In this document: piece by piece, positions 13,801 through 28,800 of the stretch
Layout of the letters: each line of letters begins with the position of its first letter
How positions within the stretch are numbered: the first letter of the stretch is position 1
From: Apostichopus japonicus
Lineage: Eukaryota > Echinodermata > Holothuroidea > Aspidochirotida > Stichopodidae
Assembly (NCBI RefSeq): GCF_037975245.1
Contig: NC_092563.1
Location: 22,662,960-22,726,959 of the forward strand
DNA: 64,000 bases
Reading direction: 5' to 3'
Notes under the pieces: model-generated
What the model saw: the letters and a program-made list of their open reading frames with translations, nothing else
Told to the model about the DNA's origin: nothing
The model's database searches: none
Position numbers and translations under genes: made by a program

Positions 13801-16800
13801 AATATATAATACCATTTGCATGAAATGAAACAAACTTCTCATGTAGTGTTAGACAGACTGTGGCCTATAAGAACTTGCATATATATTTTGAAGTGGCTTC
13901 ACTCAAGCTATCCCCAAAGGTATTTTGCTTATTCTATTTTATCTGGCGATACAGACTCATGGAGTGCACAAGTTTAAGACCTTCATATTGTGGGAGGTTA
14001 CATAATGTGAAAACAAATGTGGAACTGAGCCTTAAATTAAAATTCAAACATCTACTTACATATGGAAGCAAAATTTGTTGTTATTGCTAACTTCTCATTC
14101 AGACCTCAACAAAAGCATAATAACCTCATCAAAACTTCAACTTAGACTTTAAATTTCTTTTCTCAAAGCTAAACTGAGTTTTTTTTCCAACACAGCTGGT
14201 ACCAATAAAGTATGCTTATAATAAAAGACAATTCATTCTTCATAACCCAAGAAGAATTTCTACCTTACACATGATGTCATTATGTTCCCACCTGGAACAT
14301 TGGGTTGAGAATGTTCAATTCACACACAAAAATTGGAGATGGACACCAATTATAGCGCAAAAGCTACATCTCTAATTAATTGTAAGTCTCTACTTTGAGG
14401 TATTACAAATAATCTGACAAGAGTATAAGAAAATACTGCACTCTCCTCACTAGTTGTAGTCCACCCTCTGCTAAAGTTAATTACTCTCTTCCTCTCACCT
14501 TCTTTGTTCCCCCAATATCTCCTCCCCAACAGGTCTGGACTTGTTCCTTCCCAAAATAAACCAAAGTTAAACAATAGTGTCCTTTGTGACCATGTGACGC
14601 ACCATGCATCGCTCTATGATCTAAACAATGATGATGTAATAGACCCATGTCAAAGATCACTGGGTTGTTACTATCCTCTGCCCACCAAGGAGAAAACTAC
14701 GGATGCCTTTCGGTGATACATCCTTACACATGGCTTAACAGAAGGACTTATTTATTTCGGAAACAATTGCCAATCTACGATTATCTTCTGAAGTCTAAAA
14801 ATGGAAATTCTAAAAACAAAACAATAAAGGCAAGCTGACAGTGTTTTAATTTTGAATCAATCGTTCCAGTGTTACAGCTTTTAGAAAATTTACCAAAATA
14901 TAAAAAAAAATGACAGGGGATACAAATACACTATCGTTCAGAAGTATGCAACAGACAGTTTGTAAGCATCAACATATTATATACTAATACAATAATACCT
15001 TTTAAATGCATTCATTGATATCTCCGGTATAGTAACCATTTTAATGGATTCATAGAGAAAAGTTTTAGTGATCATTATGATGATATGCAGATTTCTTTTA
15101 ATCTGTCATCTAACCCGCCATTTTCTGAAATTTACGTTCATGCAAATAATCAAAGCATAAAGAATGTAGAATTTTTCTACAGAATTTTCATCATTGAAGA
15201 TCAAAATAGCTCAAGACCCTCATCTAATCTGTCAACAGATTGTAGCTATTCAGGTAAACAGATAAAGGATGTCAGGAATAGCCCAAAAATCAGCTCTCTA
15301 AGTGGTGGGTTTACCTGATTAAACCTTGTGAAAGATTTGAATCACATTACATAAAACAAAAAAATGATTATGTAGTTTAATAGGGCATTTATATACATAC
15401 ACAGAACAAAACAAGAATGAAACATTTCATGATTCCTTGCTGCTCATTGATTTGATTGAGAGGGAATACTCCAAGTATGTAATAATGAAGCATTCCCCTT
15501 AGTTATGTGTGCAAACTGTTGTTACCAAAATAATGCTAGCTAGGGCCCTTCATAAATATGCATGAACCATCTGTAGCACACATCAGCATGTGTCTGCTAT
15601 ATTCAAATATCACTTAACCAATTTTGAAGAGCAAAATATGATTTTCACACAAGTAAATGTAATTCGATATATAATCCCTCACCTGGTAAACTCACCTGGT
15701 AAACTAAAATGACATGACAGGAGCACTTAAATCAATTAGGTTCACCTACTCACTAAATATGGGCAATGATCAATAATTGCCTTGTGCAGTTATTAATCAT
15801 ACAAACTTGTAACCTAAATAATGCAAAGCCATACCTCCTAATAAATACACGTGTTATCAATTGCAACAAATCACTGTAAGAGTTGCGGGATATGGGGTTC
15901 TTGACAGCAGCTAGCTGTACAACAGGATTATTGGGAATCCCCCTAGTGGTCACGATGTGTGAAGACAGCTGACCACTGTATTACAAATACAACAGGCTAA
16001 AAACAAGAATAAGACTGGCTGTTAGGTACAGAAAATAGTTATATTGCTCGGTCACACATGAAAGTGTGCAACATAAAGAATCTTGGGAGAGTACTCTTTA
16101 CTGTTACATAATTAAACTTGTATCAACAATTAAAACAAGAGATATTGAATATTAACAACTAAAGGTGTCAAGTGGCCACAAGACTAATACATGTATGTGC
16201 ACATTAATAAAAAAAGAGATAGAGCTTATCTGGCGGGCAGGTCTGTATAGTCCAGCAGCACGGCACAGCAATGTAGTTGAAGGACTGGTAGGCACGGTGT
16301 TGAAAGGTTAAATACAGTAAATGTCCGATAGTACGAAATATAAGGTGAGTAGTAAGAGTTCCGTGAATATACTTGGACAGTGAAAATAGATATGAGTGAG
16401 AGTTCCAGGAATACTCCAATAAATAATATATATGTTCAAAGAAATGTTCTTCCCAAGGAGAGTAGGTAAAGTCCAGGTACAAGATACAGTAGGTACAGTA
16501 GAAGACTAGGTGACGTCCAGGTAAAAGAGTAGGTGAAGTCCCGGTAAAAGATAAGTTAAAGAGTAGGTGAAGTCCCAGTAAAAGATAAGTAAATACAAAA
16601 TGGCAACTAGCAGGACACAGCTCTCAGTTCCATATAATCCATTAAAACGATGAAATAATGTTTACAAACGTACAGCAAATCAATTATAGACAATTAATTC
16701 CTCGGACAGCAAAAGTTATATGAATGTAGATAAATATTCTCAAAGCACAAGATAGACAACTTCTCTAATTATTTTTTATATAAGTATACTGTAGTGTAAA

Positions 16801-19800
16801 GACTACATGATGTCAAGGGTGGCTATATACAAACATGCCCTGTTGACTAGCTGACAACTAAACTGCCTCTCTCTCCTAAGACACCTTGGAGGAAGCTCCT
16901 AAACCACAGGGTAACAACATGTGACCCTCTTAACACCTCTGATTGGCTATAAACACCCTAGATACCAAGAGTAACACTTGGAACCAATCAGAGCTAATTA
17001 CACAGACTAATCTGCATACAAATGCTTACACTAAAACTGAAACAACTAAGACAAGGCATCCCTTATCTAAGAAAAGAAAGTAAGAAGAGAAGATGTTTAC
17101 AGCAACCAGCAACTTTGGCAGAACAAAGAAAGTACTGTTGCTACTGGCTCACTACTAAATTTACAAGGGAATATGAGCACAGGTTGTGGAAGAGTATAGG
17201 CATACCTATTACATAACCACTAGGAAGGGGAGAACAAGAAACAGAAATTGAGCTATTTACATCACCATGTGCTGGCGACCTACTAATAACACACTCACGT
17301 TTATAAAACTGTGACTTATGATTGACCAGTTAATTGCAATTTGAAGATTTTGACGTGTGCCTGTGTGACTTCACAAATATCATTATATGAGCACAGAGGT
17401 TTATCTAATCCTTATGGATCACCCACCTATCAAGTACAGTATGTTATTGATCATACATTCCCTTGTCTAGCTATCATGCATAAAAATTTCTGTTACAAAA
17501 ATAATGCTCAGCCCTCCTCCTCATAAATATGTATGTTATCAATTGCAAGACTCACCAGCATGTATAAGTTGTCTACCACTATCAACATACCAAATTTGAA
17601 GAAACTCCAACTTGTGGTTGTCAAGTTATTGCAATCTGAAGATTTTAACATTTGACCATGTGACCACATTAATATTCATGGTATGAGTACCAAAATTTAT
17701 AGGGTTTCATCAACACATTATGTACCACCCACCCACCAAGTATGGCAGTCCCTCGTTATGGACCACCCACATACCAATTATGGCATAGATCAATTATTTC
17801 CTTGTTGAGTAATCGTGCATACAACCTTCTGTTACAAAACTAATGCTCAGCCCCTCCTCCTCCTCATAAATATGCATGTTATCAATTGCAAGACTCATCA
17901 GCATGTATAAGTTGTCTACCAACATCACCATACTAAGTTTGAAGAATCTCTAACTTGTGGTTGTCAAGTTTTTGCAATTTGAAGATTTTAACGTTTGACC
18001 CTGTGACCTCATTTATATTCATGATATTAGTACCAAAATTCATAGGGTTTCATCAACTCATTATGTACCACCCACCCACCAAGTATGACTTTAATTAATC
18101 ATTCCCTCGTTGAGTTATCGTGCATATAACAAGTGTCACACAAATACACACACCCACACATACGCCATCATGAATGCAAAAGTTGCGATTATCATTGAAA
18201 CCAAAAATGTAGTTTTGGAACTTATTTTGATAACTGATATCTACCGTTTTTATTTCATTATTATGTCAATTTAAGGATAATTTGCATATATATAAGGCCA
18301 AATATTTGGGCAACTCCCTGATCAGACCTTGTTTTATTTTGTTGCAGCATTTTACTGTTAAAGGACTCTCAACAAGAATTTGCTTCATCATGCAACAAGA
18401 ATGTACTTCTTGAACCTAAATTGCCTAGAGTACTAGATATATGCAACTACATCATGGGAACAATATTTGAGGGGAACATGTGTCTGAAAAGCTATAATAT
18501 GATGAACTACGTTATGTTGATTTCTATAATATTAACAGCCACTTTACTATAGCATTCTAATGCATATGATGCACTTAACTTATGTACTGTATCATACAGG
18601 CAGCATCTTGCATCTTACTACGTTGCCCTCCAACTGACCACACCTCAATACAATTACTCTCATCTGTTATAACCATTAGAAGAGTTTTTGTGTCTGCTTT
18701 ATGGACACTCTGTTTTTATATTGGATATCAGTAATATTACAATGGCCACAGTTGAAACAAATATTTACAGGGAAGCCGAGAAAAGGAAATATGCCACGGC
18801 ACAGTACAATGTTTTAATCTGCTCTAATAATGAACTCAAAATGACACAGGAATAATTTGTTTGTTACAAGATGAATTGGGTGTGTGCAGGTATATCAAAC
18901 TCAGGATTGCAAAGAAACAAGTAGATAATGTTGGTAAATATGTCAAACACATTAATCTCAGATAAAAAGTGGAAAAAATGCAAAAGAGACAACAGGGCTG
19001 AACAAGAGCCCAAGGGCACTGTGGTTCCTTGCATAGGGGTACAGTATATGGCAATACACATAATATTATCATAGTAAGATTGGGCTCAAATAGTCTTGGT
19101 AATTGTGGCCCTACATGTATCCATAAAGTAACCAACACTATAGCCAACACTTTTGTGATCACAAACTGTGATCGGAAGGCTCTTTTGAGATTTGTATATA
19201 TGGCGTCGAAAATGTAAGAAATATAAGGTCACGTACAAGCGAGTCAACAGATATGATAACATTGGTGACCTCAGATCACATGACCGTTACATTTAAAAAT
19301 GTTCCACCACACCATTCACAACTTGTCCCAAAATATCAATCGTGTCACACCTTGGCACTGGGAGTTATTGTATTAAATGTCTAAAAATTAACTTTGAACT
19401 TGTATATCTTCACACACAAAGGTCACCTGGGGCCAACCCATTGACATTTTTGATCGGTGAGACGTGAATATAGCATCTAAAACTATGCAATATCAAACTT
19501 TATTTTCTTTGCCCATTTTCTCCCCCCAAAATACTCTATTTTTAAAATTAATTGCCCTTTAGTGAACTCGGATCACATGAACGTTAGGTTTGAAAATATT
19601 CCCTTTTACCATTCGCACCTTTTCCCAAAATATAATAATAATAATAATCAGCAGTTACTTTTACGACGCTTAAGCAACCACAAACGTGGGAGAAGCCCGC
19701 AAGGGCTTATGGATTACAACTTACACGTCGGTTGGCTTCCAATTCAACATTTTAACTCATATTTGGAATCTTTTCAATTTAGAAAAACATTTCAGATGGG

Positions 19801-22800
19801 AAAACCGTAGATTGCTCTTGGATGAAAAACCCACTTTACTATGGCCCGGCCGGGAATCGAACCCCGACCCTCCCGATTGCTAACCCTCATTGCTTCAAAT
19901 GCCACCGCCTGTATCCACTCGGCCACAGCACCAATATCAACCGTGTCACACCTTGGCACTGGGAGTTATTGCATTAAATGTCTGAAAATTAACTTAAATT
20001 GACATTTTCGATCGGAAGGTACCTTTGATATCCAAATCTAGCATAAAAACCAAACATTTTCTTTTTTTCCCCGTTTTCTCCCAAAATAAGCACATTTTTT
20101 CTAATGTGACCTTTGACCTTTTGACCTTGGTTTCAGATGTAGTTTGATCTCCTGATTCCAAAAAACAACACAACAAATCTGAACAGCCATCCTAACTCCG
20201 ACCAAAATCTTTGACCCCATATTACTTCGCACACGAAGGTCACACAGGGGTCAACCTATAGACATTTATGATCAGAAGGTATCTGAAAATAGCATCGAAA
20301 CTGTAAAAATCCCCAAAACACATAAAGGTCACCAGAGGTCAAATTGAGGTCAAGGGCCACCCAGATGCGGGTTGACAATTGGATTACATTGAAGCAACTC
20401 TCAACCCTAATGGACAATTCGTTTTCAAGTTATCGCAAAAATACTGCTTTTTTAACATTAATTGACCTTTGGTGACCTTGGATCACATGAATGTTAGTTT
20501 CAAAAAGTTCCACTAACCAATTCACAACTTGTCCTAAAATATCAACTTTGTCGCACATTGGCACTTGGAGTTATTGCAGTTTTAATATTTTGGACCATAA
20601 CTCACTTTTGGTGACCTTTGTGGGCACCAAAAACAATAGGACACACCTTCTTACTATGGCGGATCTATATACCAAGTTTAAGTTACGTCCAACATTCCCT
20701 TGTTGAGTTACAGTGTACCCAAGCAAGTGTCACAGATGCACACACAGACGCACACACGCACAGACACACACACACGCAAACCTGACTACATAGGTTCCTT
20801 TTGCTAAAGCAAGGAACCAAAAACAAAAGACAGAGAGTTTAACACATGTGTAACAAAAAAAAAACAAGAATGCAAAAATGCATAGTGGTTTGCGATGATA
20901 TCATGAGCTATTTTCTGCATGAATCTGGCGAAATGTATAGTGGGGGTGTACAACATACTTGATATTAGTAATACACTGAAAAGCAGTGCGATGTGACAAA
21001 CAATAAATTCACAATGACACATGCTGTCCTAAATTGACCTCAACAACAAAATTCTTGTACTAAATGTGATAGATACATCAACATACTATATATGACATCA
21101 GTCATTGTTGAAATATTGTGTAAAACATGGTTTCACAATCTGACCCCTGGTGAACTCACATTGACCTCCGCCCACAACATTAAGGCTTCTTGTACTCAAT
21201 GTGGTACAATTACATAACAAATATGCGAGCTGTCCAAGCTTCCCTTGCGATATTATGTTTAGGAAGATGTGTTAGTGTGAAGAGACAGGTAAGACGGGAG
21301 TGAAGTAAATATTTGGCATTTGCTGACTTCAAATGAACTCTGACCTCCACCTAAAGCAATAATAGGCTCCTTAAATTTAATGTGGTACTTCTACAAACCA
21401 AATATGAGATATGTCCTTTCTTGCAATATCATGTTTACAAGGTTGACATGGGTTGACTTGCTGTCCCCAAATGACCTTTGACCTACACCAAAAACATTAG
21501 GCTTCCTGTACTCATGTGGTACGTCTACACGGTAATATGAATTGGTCTGACCATTCCTTCCGGAGATATCGTGTTTACAAGGTTTTCAAAGTTGACCGCT
21601 GGTGACCATAAGAGTCCTTTGATCTCCACCAAAAACAATAGGCATGTAACACTCAATGGGGTTTGTCCAAGCATTAAATATGAGGTCTGCCCATGCTTCC
21701 CTTCTTGAGGTATCGGGTTTTCAAAGTTTTCACATTTTGACCCCTGGTGACCCCAAATGACCTTTGACCTCCAACATGAACAATAGGCATCTTGTACTCA
21801 ATGTGGTACGTCTACACATTAAAAGTTAGGTGTGCCCAAGCTTCCCATCTTGAAATATCGTGGTTACAATGTTTTCACAATTTGACCCCTGGTGACCCCA
21901 AATGACCATTGACCTCCAATAAAAACAGAAGGCTGCCTGTACTCAATGTGGTTCTTCTTCACAACAAATATGGGGTATGCCCAAGCTTCCTTTCCTGAGC
22001 TGTTGTGTTTACAAGGTTTCACAATTTGATCCTATAGTTACCCTAAATGACCTCTGACCTCCACATAAAACAATAGGCTTCTTGTACCCTATGTGGTATT
22101 TCTACACATAAAATATGAGGTTTGCCCATGCTTCCTTTCTTGAAATATCGTGTTTACAAGGTTTTAAATATTTGACCCCTAGTGACCCTAAATGGCATTT
22201 GATCTACACAGAAAACAATAGGCTTCCTGTACTCAATGTGGTACTTCTACACACTAAATATAAAGTCTGCCCAAGCTTCCTTTCTTGAGATATCGTGTTT
22301 ACAAGGTTTTCACAATTTCACCCCTAGTGACCCAAATTGACCTTTGATCTCTACAGAAAACAAAAGGCTTCTTGTACTCAACGTGGTACATCTTCACACC
22401 AAACATGAACTTGGTCCAACTTTCCCTTCTTCAGAAATTGTGTTGACAAGGTTTCCACATTTTGGCCCCTGAAGACCCCAAATGACCTTTGACCTCCACA
22501 GAAAACAATAGGCTTCTTGTACTCAATGTGGTACATCTACAGTACACACTTAACATGAACTTGGTCCAACTTTCCCTTCTTGAGAATCGTGCTTACAAGC
22601 TGGGTGTCACAAACACGCACCTACACACACATACACACCCCCAAATGCCATCGTCAAGGGCATAGGAACCGCCCCAGCCCCCCCCAGTGAAAAATATGGT
22701 GGGGCGAAAGTATCATTCCGCCCCCCCCCCCCCCCGCTTCGCAAGTCAGAAAACCCCTTTTTCATTTCCAAATGAGAATAAAATCTCATTTGGAGCACCA

Positions 22801-25800
22801 AATTGCATCTAAGGCCAGGTGAAAATGCAAAATTATTTACAAAATGGAGTGGGTGTTGAAGTGTGCTATATTGCACCAAATTGCATCTGAGGCCACTTGG
22901 AAATGCAAAGAAAAAACCTCCCCTTACACCCCTCCCTCAGGCCGGCCATCAGTCTCCAGCCCCCCCCCCCACTCAAAAGTACCTTCCTACGCCACTGGCC
23001 ATCATGAATGCATAGGTTACAATTATCATCGAAACCAAAAATGAATTCAACAGAGGGTTCCTTGACAATTGAGGATTCCCTGACTTTTCCATGACTTTAC
23101 TTGACTGACATCCAATATAACATTCCAGGATCTTCAAACTGATCACATCTTATTTGTTTGTTGCTATTTAGTCTTTCAGTTGTGGCTGACATCCACTTCA
23201 CTAAAGCAAATTAGTTTCATTAGTGCACATCACTTTCAAACGATTGTTTAATGTTATCTGCAAAGCTACCTATCTTCATCAGGCCCAGTTTGATGGGGTA
23301 GGGAGAGCAAAATGTTGGTTGATGACTGTTGTTGGGGGATCTAAGGGAATTGGAACTCCTCCCAATTTGGGAAATTGTTTTGTTTAGGTCAGGCCTTATA
23401 TGAAAATAGTGCTAATATTTCCCACATTCTATGTGGTACATTGCAATTTTTCATGTATGTCATAAAATATATAAACCCCCCTAAAGAAAGTCTGAAATTG
23501 TAGCCCCATCCCCTTCCTCCCATTTCTAACACTAGTGCTACCTACTATTGCTAGTGCCAGTACCCTAACTTAAATTGGACTCTATTTCAACTCAATTTGT
23601 TGGACAAAATTGTAAGCAAACTACATCAATGCTTACATAAAAACAATCTGATAAGTAAACCCATTGAAAATTATAGGTTTGTCAAAGTGTCTGTAACCCA
23701 TATGCAACCTACTGTATGTCTTGAGTGAGAATATGAAAATTCTTTTCAAAATAAAGCTATTGAAGAACTGTAAGGATGTTTCAGTTGACAGTGTGCTATA
23801 TTTATTGATGCCATTTCAAAAGTACCCATTAAGAATAATTAATGTCTTTTGTATTGTTATTCCAATACATGAAATATTTTTGCTCACTTTTTCGTGGTCA
23901 CAAACAAAATATTATCCTACCGTTGTTTGCATTTGTGGCAGTGAACCCAACAACCTTGGCAGTTACATGCTTCGATGATGCAATATTTTTATTGTGAACT
24001 GTGGATTTGATTCTTCTCATATCAGCTGCAACATTTCTTGTGTCTTTTAATCATGGAATAAGAGCCTGCATAGAAAACTTGGAATATCGTGGTTGACAAC
24101 GTGTTAACTTAAAAAGTTACAGAATTTTTATTAGATTAGTGCTCTTATATTTGAATGTATAGCAAGGCATTTGCACCTGTTATGCAAGGGTCACTTGAAT
24201 ATTTACTGCAGGAGTTACCTGCACATAGACAAGTCCTACGTGAGATCATTATTTATCAAATTTTTTAAATTGGCTAAAGAATGGATAAAACATTTTATAA
24301 TAAATTTGAATCCAATATGTTAAATATTTCATTACCCATTCCAGATTAAAAAAGACAACTTTCAAAAGCTATGACAAATTAAATGACAGTAGGCACGAAA
24401 AACACTCTTTATAAATTCAACAACAAAAAACAACTTTTCAAACAGAAGAAAACTTTCAACTTTGTGAACAACCAAACCCACAAGTAAAACATTCCTGCAT
24501 ATACAACATGTGCAAATAATGAACTACTTCAAACAGTTAACTCATTTTGTGACTGGGTGTTGACAAAATTCACTTTTACATATTAAACTTGGTTCAGCAT
24601 TGCCAAACCAAGTTACTGCTGTTGTCATATTTAAATAGTTTATTTGTGAATTGCTTCCAATGGTAGTCGTAGTATCATTATGTAGGCTTCTGAAGATATA
24701 GGCTTACTTTTTTATATTTTCTTCACAACAAGTTTAGGATTTTTTCTCCAGCCTTTCCCAACATCTGATTGGCTTCATTGACATCGTTTTTCAGATATGT
24801 AAAAATGAGACCAACTAGAATACTGGTAATAAAAACGTATTTTTTTTTTGGTGAATACTGAAATTTCATTATCGTTCATCTTTAAAGGTCAATATTGCAC
24901 GTACCTGAAATTGTTAGCATTCCTTTGAAACTTACATATCAGCAACTTGCGATTGATGAGAGATTACTGTGATAGAGTTTTAACTCGGTGAACACTAATT
25001 AATGAGTAATTCACCTTTGCATTAAAGTTGACAATTTTATTTTCCCAAACAATTATGCATGAAAACCACACCTTTCTCATTTATATTTCAAGACTCAACT
25101 AATCAAATCATCTCTATCATGTGACATCAGATAATAACAAACCCTTCTTTTTTACTCATAACGTACATTGATGTACTATGCCACTATTTGTAGATGAACA
25201 ATGCATACAGCATACATATTAACAGTGCACTAAGCCATTGATAAATTCCAATAAATGTTCTAAAATGTTGCTAACTATAGGTGAGACTACAGTAATATTA
25301 ACTTTTTGTTCAATTTGACCAATCTGTGTCTATGACTCTTGGTATTCTCTGTCGTGTCTGACAGCTGGGTTATTGTTCCTAAATTTAAAAAAATCAACAC
25401 AATATGCCCCTTTTATAATTCGACCAAGCCAGGATTCGACCAAGCAACCCTTTAGATCCCAAGTCCACTGCCTAAGCCATTTGACTACAACTCTCTGGTG
25501 ACTGTTAGTACAGCTTAACCACTTAGTTATGGAGACTGAAACCCTATAACAAAGCTACCAATATAATTAATAACAGTTAAATTGTTTATTCCAATTACCA
25601 AGGTATCCAAAGATACGCAATACTCTATCATTTTAAGTCCTCCAATGTTGTCTTATATGTGTTCTCTGGATTATTATGCTAACTAAACCTTTCACAATGA
25701 AATTGTAAGGGAATATTAATTGCTCACCTGGAGATTTCCACATACTTCTGAAATTTGAAATGAAGCCTTTTGAACCATCAGGTGGCTTTCCGTCATGTTG

Positions 25801-28800
25801 ATGGTTATCTGATGGCCATGATGTGCCACCCTTTAGTCTTGAGTTTGTCACAAAATGATGTTCATTCATATTCATTGATGACGGCAGAATTTTAACCATA
25901 TTTGAAGATGCAGGCAACATTATGTTATTCTCATCTTCTTGATCTTCACTCTTTCTTGCAGACTTTCCTTTCACTTTTGATGGTGTCTCTCCTATTTCAT
26001 AATGGTAGACACAAGTTATGTAAGAAATGTGCATCAAAAATGAAAAGATTAAGAAAGTGGTAAGTTGCTCTCACTGATGAAAATCAACGTATGAAAATAC
26101 AGAAAGCCAATTGGTGAATAGTGAATCCTTACCATGAGAACATTCTGGATACAGAGTCTCTGTGACACAAGATTTTTATGCACTGACTAGAATTTTCTTC
26201 AATTGATCAGCAAAGTTATTGAACTATTGTAGATATATTATCAATCAAGTTAATGTACGTTTATCTAGGAACTTTTGTGCTTTCAAAGTTTTATGTTGAC
26301 ATCAAGTGACAGAGCTTGGTTTCCGTTGAAACAAATGACCATTGACTTGCACTGAGAACTATAAGATTCTTGTATCCACTAAGGTGGAGTCCCATTTCAT
26401 ATTTTAACTTTCAGGCCAGCAATGTCACACACACACAAACACCCATGCATGCCACCACCATCCCAGATTCCTTTTTGCTGACAAGGAACTCAATGCTTTG
26501 CTTTCCTAGGATTTCAACATTTTAAAATTAACAGCATTTTCAGCACTTCCTTTTAGACTCAATAACCCTTTTTACTTTAAATCAGGGGGCCTGGTAGCTA
26601 TTTGGGGTGCCTAGCCCACTATAGGTCAGTAATATTACCATTTTGTTCAATCCTTTTTCCTTTTTTAAATTCCAATTAATAGCTATTCCTGCTCAATTTT
26701 TTCTAATCTTCCCAGCTCTTCTGGCACAAATGTTGATTTTCTTTCTTGTAAAAATGCAATGTATGTTTTTACATTGATATGTTTTTGCAAGTTTCATCTG
26801 TTTATATCCTATAATAATAGCAAATACATATTAAATGACGCAGGCTCCTATAACACTCCTTAGATATTCAACATAGGCTGGAGTATACATTGATCAATAC
26901 AGATGAATATGAATGTAAAAGCAACCAAAGATCAGCTTTTTTAAAGCCACGAACTCACCAGCTGTCTCGTCCCATTTCCCAGTTTTAGGGGGGACTTTAA
27001 TGTCAATGCTACTGAAACTCTGAAGATCATCTGAATAAAACATACGCAGAGAAAGCGTATTATTATGTAACACCATATGCATGCATAAGCACTCAAGTTA
27101 TAAGAGGGTGAAGTGGAATTGAACAAGAAGATCAAAGATAGCATAAAAATGCCCTATGATTACTGCACTACGTTCTATTATACTTATACTACTAAGTTTT
27201 GTGGTATATATGGCACTGCATATTCTTTTGCACCATCATCTAATGTACTGATGTTACTAGGCTCACTGAAACCTGTTAGACTAGCACTTGCCAAAGTCTT
27301 GTCAAGAAATTCCAGTAAACTTAAACACAGTTCATGCATAACTTGAGTAAAATATGCTAGAAACATATTGTAAACACCACACACTTAGATATTCAAATAA
27401 CATGTACATTTCTCTTTATACTGTAGCTTTGAAATTGCCTTGTAGTTTTACTACATGCAAAGCGCTTTCCGGGCAGCGTCAGTAATTTACAACAGGTGGA
27501 GAACACTGCTATATTGCTTCATGGCATGAAACCATTTCAAAATTATTTTTACTTTTTATTTAACTGGAATTTGAATTTCAGGGAGTTGACAGTATCAACC
27601 TCTTCGGTGAATGATAAAATGATTATCAACAGCTTGCAATCTAAGAATTAAGTTCGCACATCAAAGTGTTGCCCGTTTCCTAAACACAAAAGTGGCTGAT
27701 TTGCTTAGCAACGTAGCAGTTAAATGGTAGGATAGTATTTATTACCAGTTTTATGAAGAATTTTATATGATTATTTAATCTACAAATGCAAGTACGGAGT
27801 GTGAAATACTAAAGTTACGGATAGTTTATCCTGCAAACAGAAAGTAAAGAAACATTTTCCAACTCCAATCTAAAATGACATTAACCCCTTATCAAAAATT
27901 GTAGGCTGTTTCACTTTTTACACTTACTTTGCACCCTGCAAACAATAATAGAGAGTTTTTGCTCAATATGGGTAGGCTCATGTCAAGTATGAAATTTGTC
28001 ATCATGTATTTTCTAAAGATAATGTGTTTACCAATTTGGGCATTGTACACACTCAACATTGATTATAGGTCGGGTATAAAGTGATGCGAGTAACCAAAGA
28101 GGTATGTGACTGTGTAATACACAACCTAAAATGTCATCCCTGAGAAGGACAGTTGCAATACAAAATTTTGAGAAAGGTAACAGAGAAAGGGAAGTAAAGT
28201 ACATAGAGTTGTTAACAGTCCCTTACATTCTTAGCCAAGGTTGACTATGTATGATAAAAAATTCTGGAAATTGTATGCTGCTAATAAAAAAAAATGGAAA
28301 ACTTGAACTCACCAAATTGATTTGTTCCTCTTTCGAAGTTATAAGACATCGTTCTTCTCTCATCATCAAACTGCTCCTTCCCATTATAGTCTCTCTCAGC
28401 ATCAACTTCCTCTTTGCCTGATGATCATGCAAACATTAATTGTTGAATGAGAAACTAAGTCAGTTAATCTCACACTTCAACAAAGACATACATCAAGAAC
28501 TTGAAAAGTTCTGACTTGAATTTGAACTTTATAATATCCTGAAATGGTAATTATGAATGCTGTTAATGAAAGGATACAACAAAAGTAGTACTATGCAAAA
28601 GAAAACTAGGACACCAAAAAGAAATAGGAGGGACCTTCCCTTCTTAAAAATATAGTGTTTACAAGGTTTTCATAATTTCACCCCTGGTGACCCTAAATGA
28701 CCTTTGACATCCATAAAATATAAATGGCTGCTTGTACTTAATGTGGTACTTCTGCACACTAAATATGAAATTGGTTTGACCTGCCCTTCTTGAGAAATCG

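Noticed and set aside
19843-19932. A functional tRNA gene on the minus strand
   Set aside because: A and B boxes are good, but the cloverleaf does not close and a SINE body with a (TTA)n tail follows, so it is a retroposon head.
25992-26037. An upstream methionine extending the linker frame of exon 7
   Set aside because: A GAAATAG acceptor at 25992-25993 and phase agreement with exon 6 show this extension is intronic.
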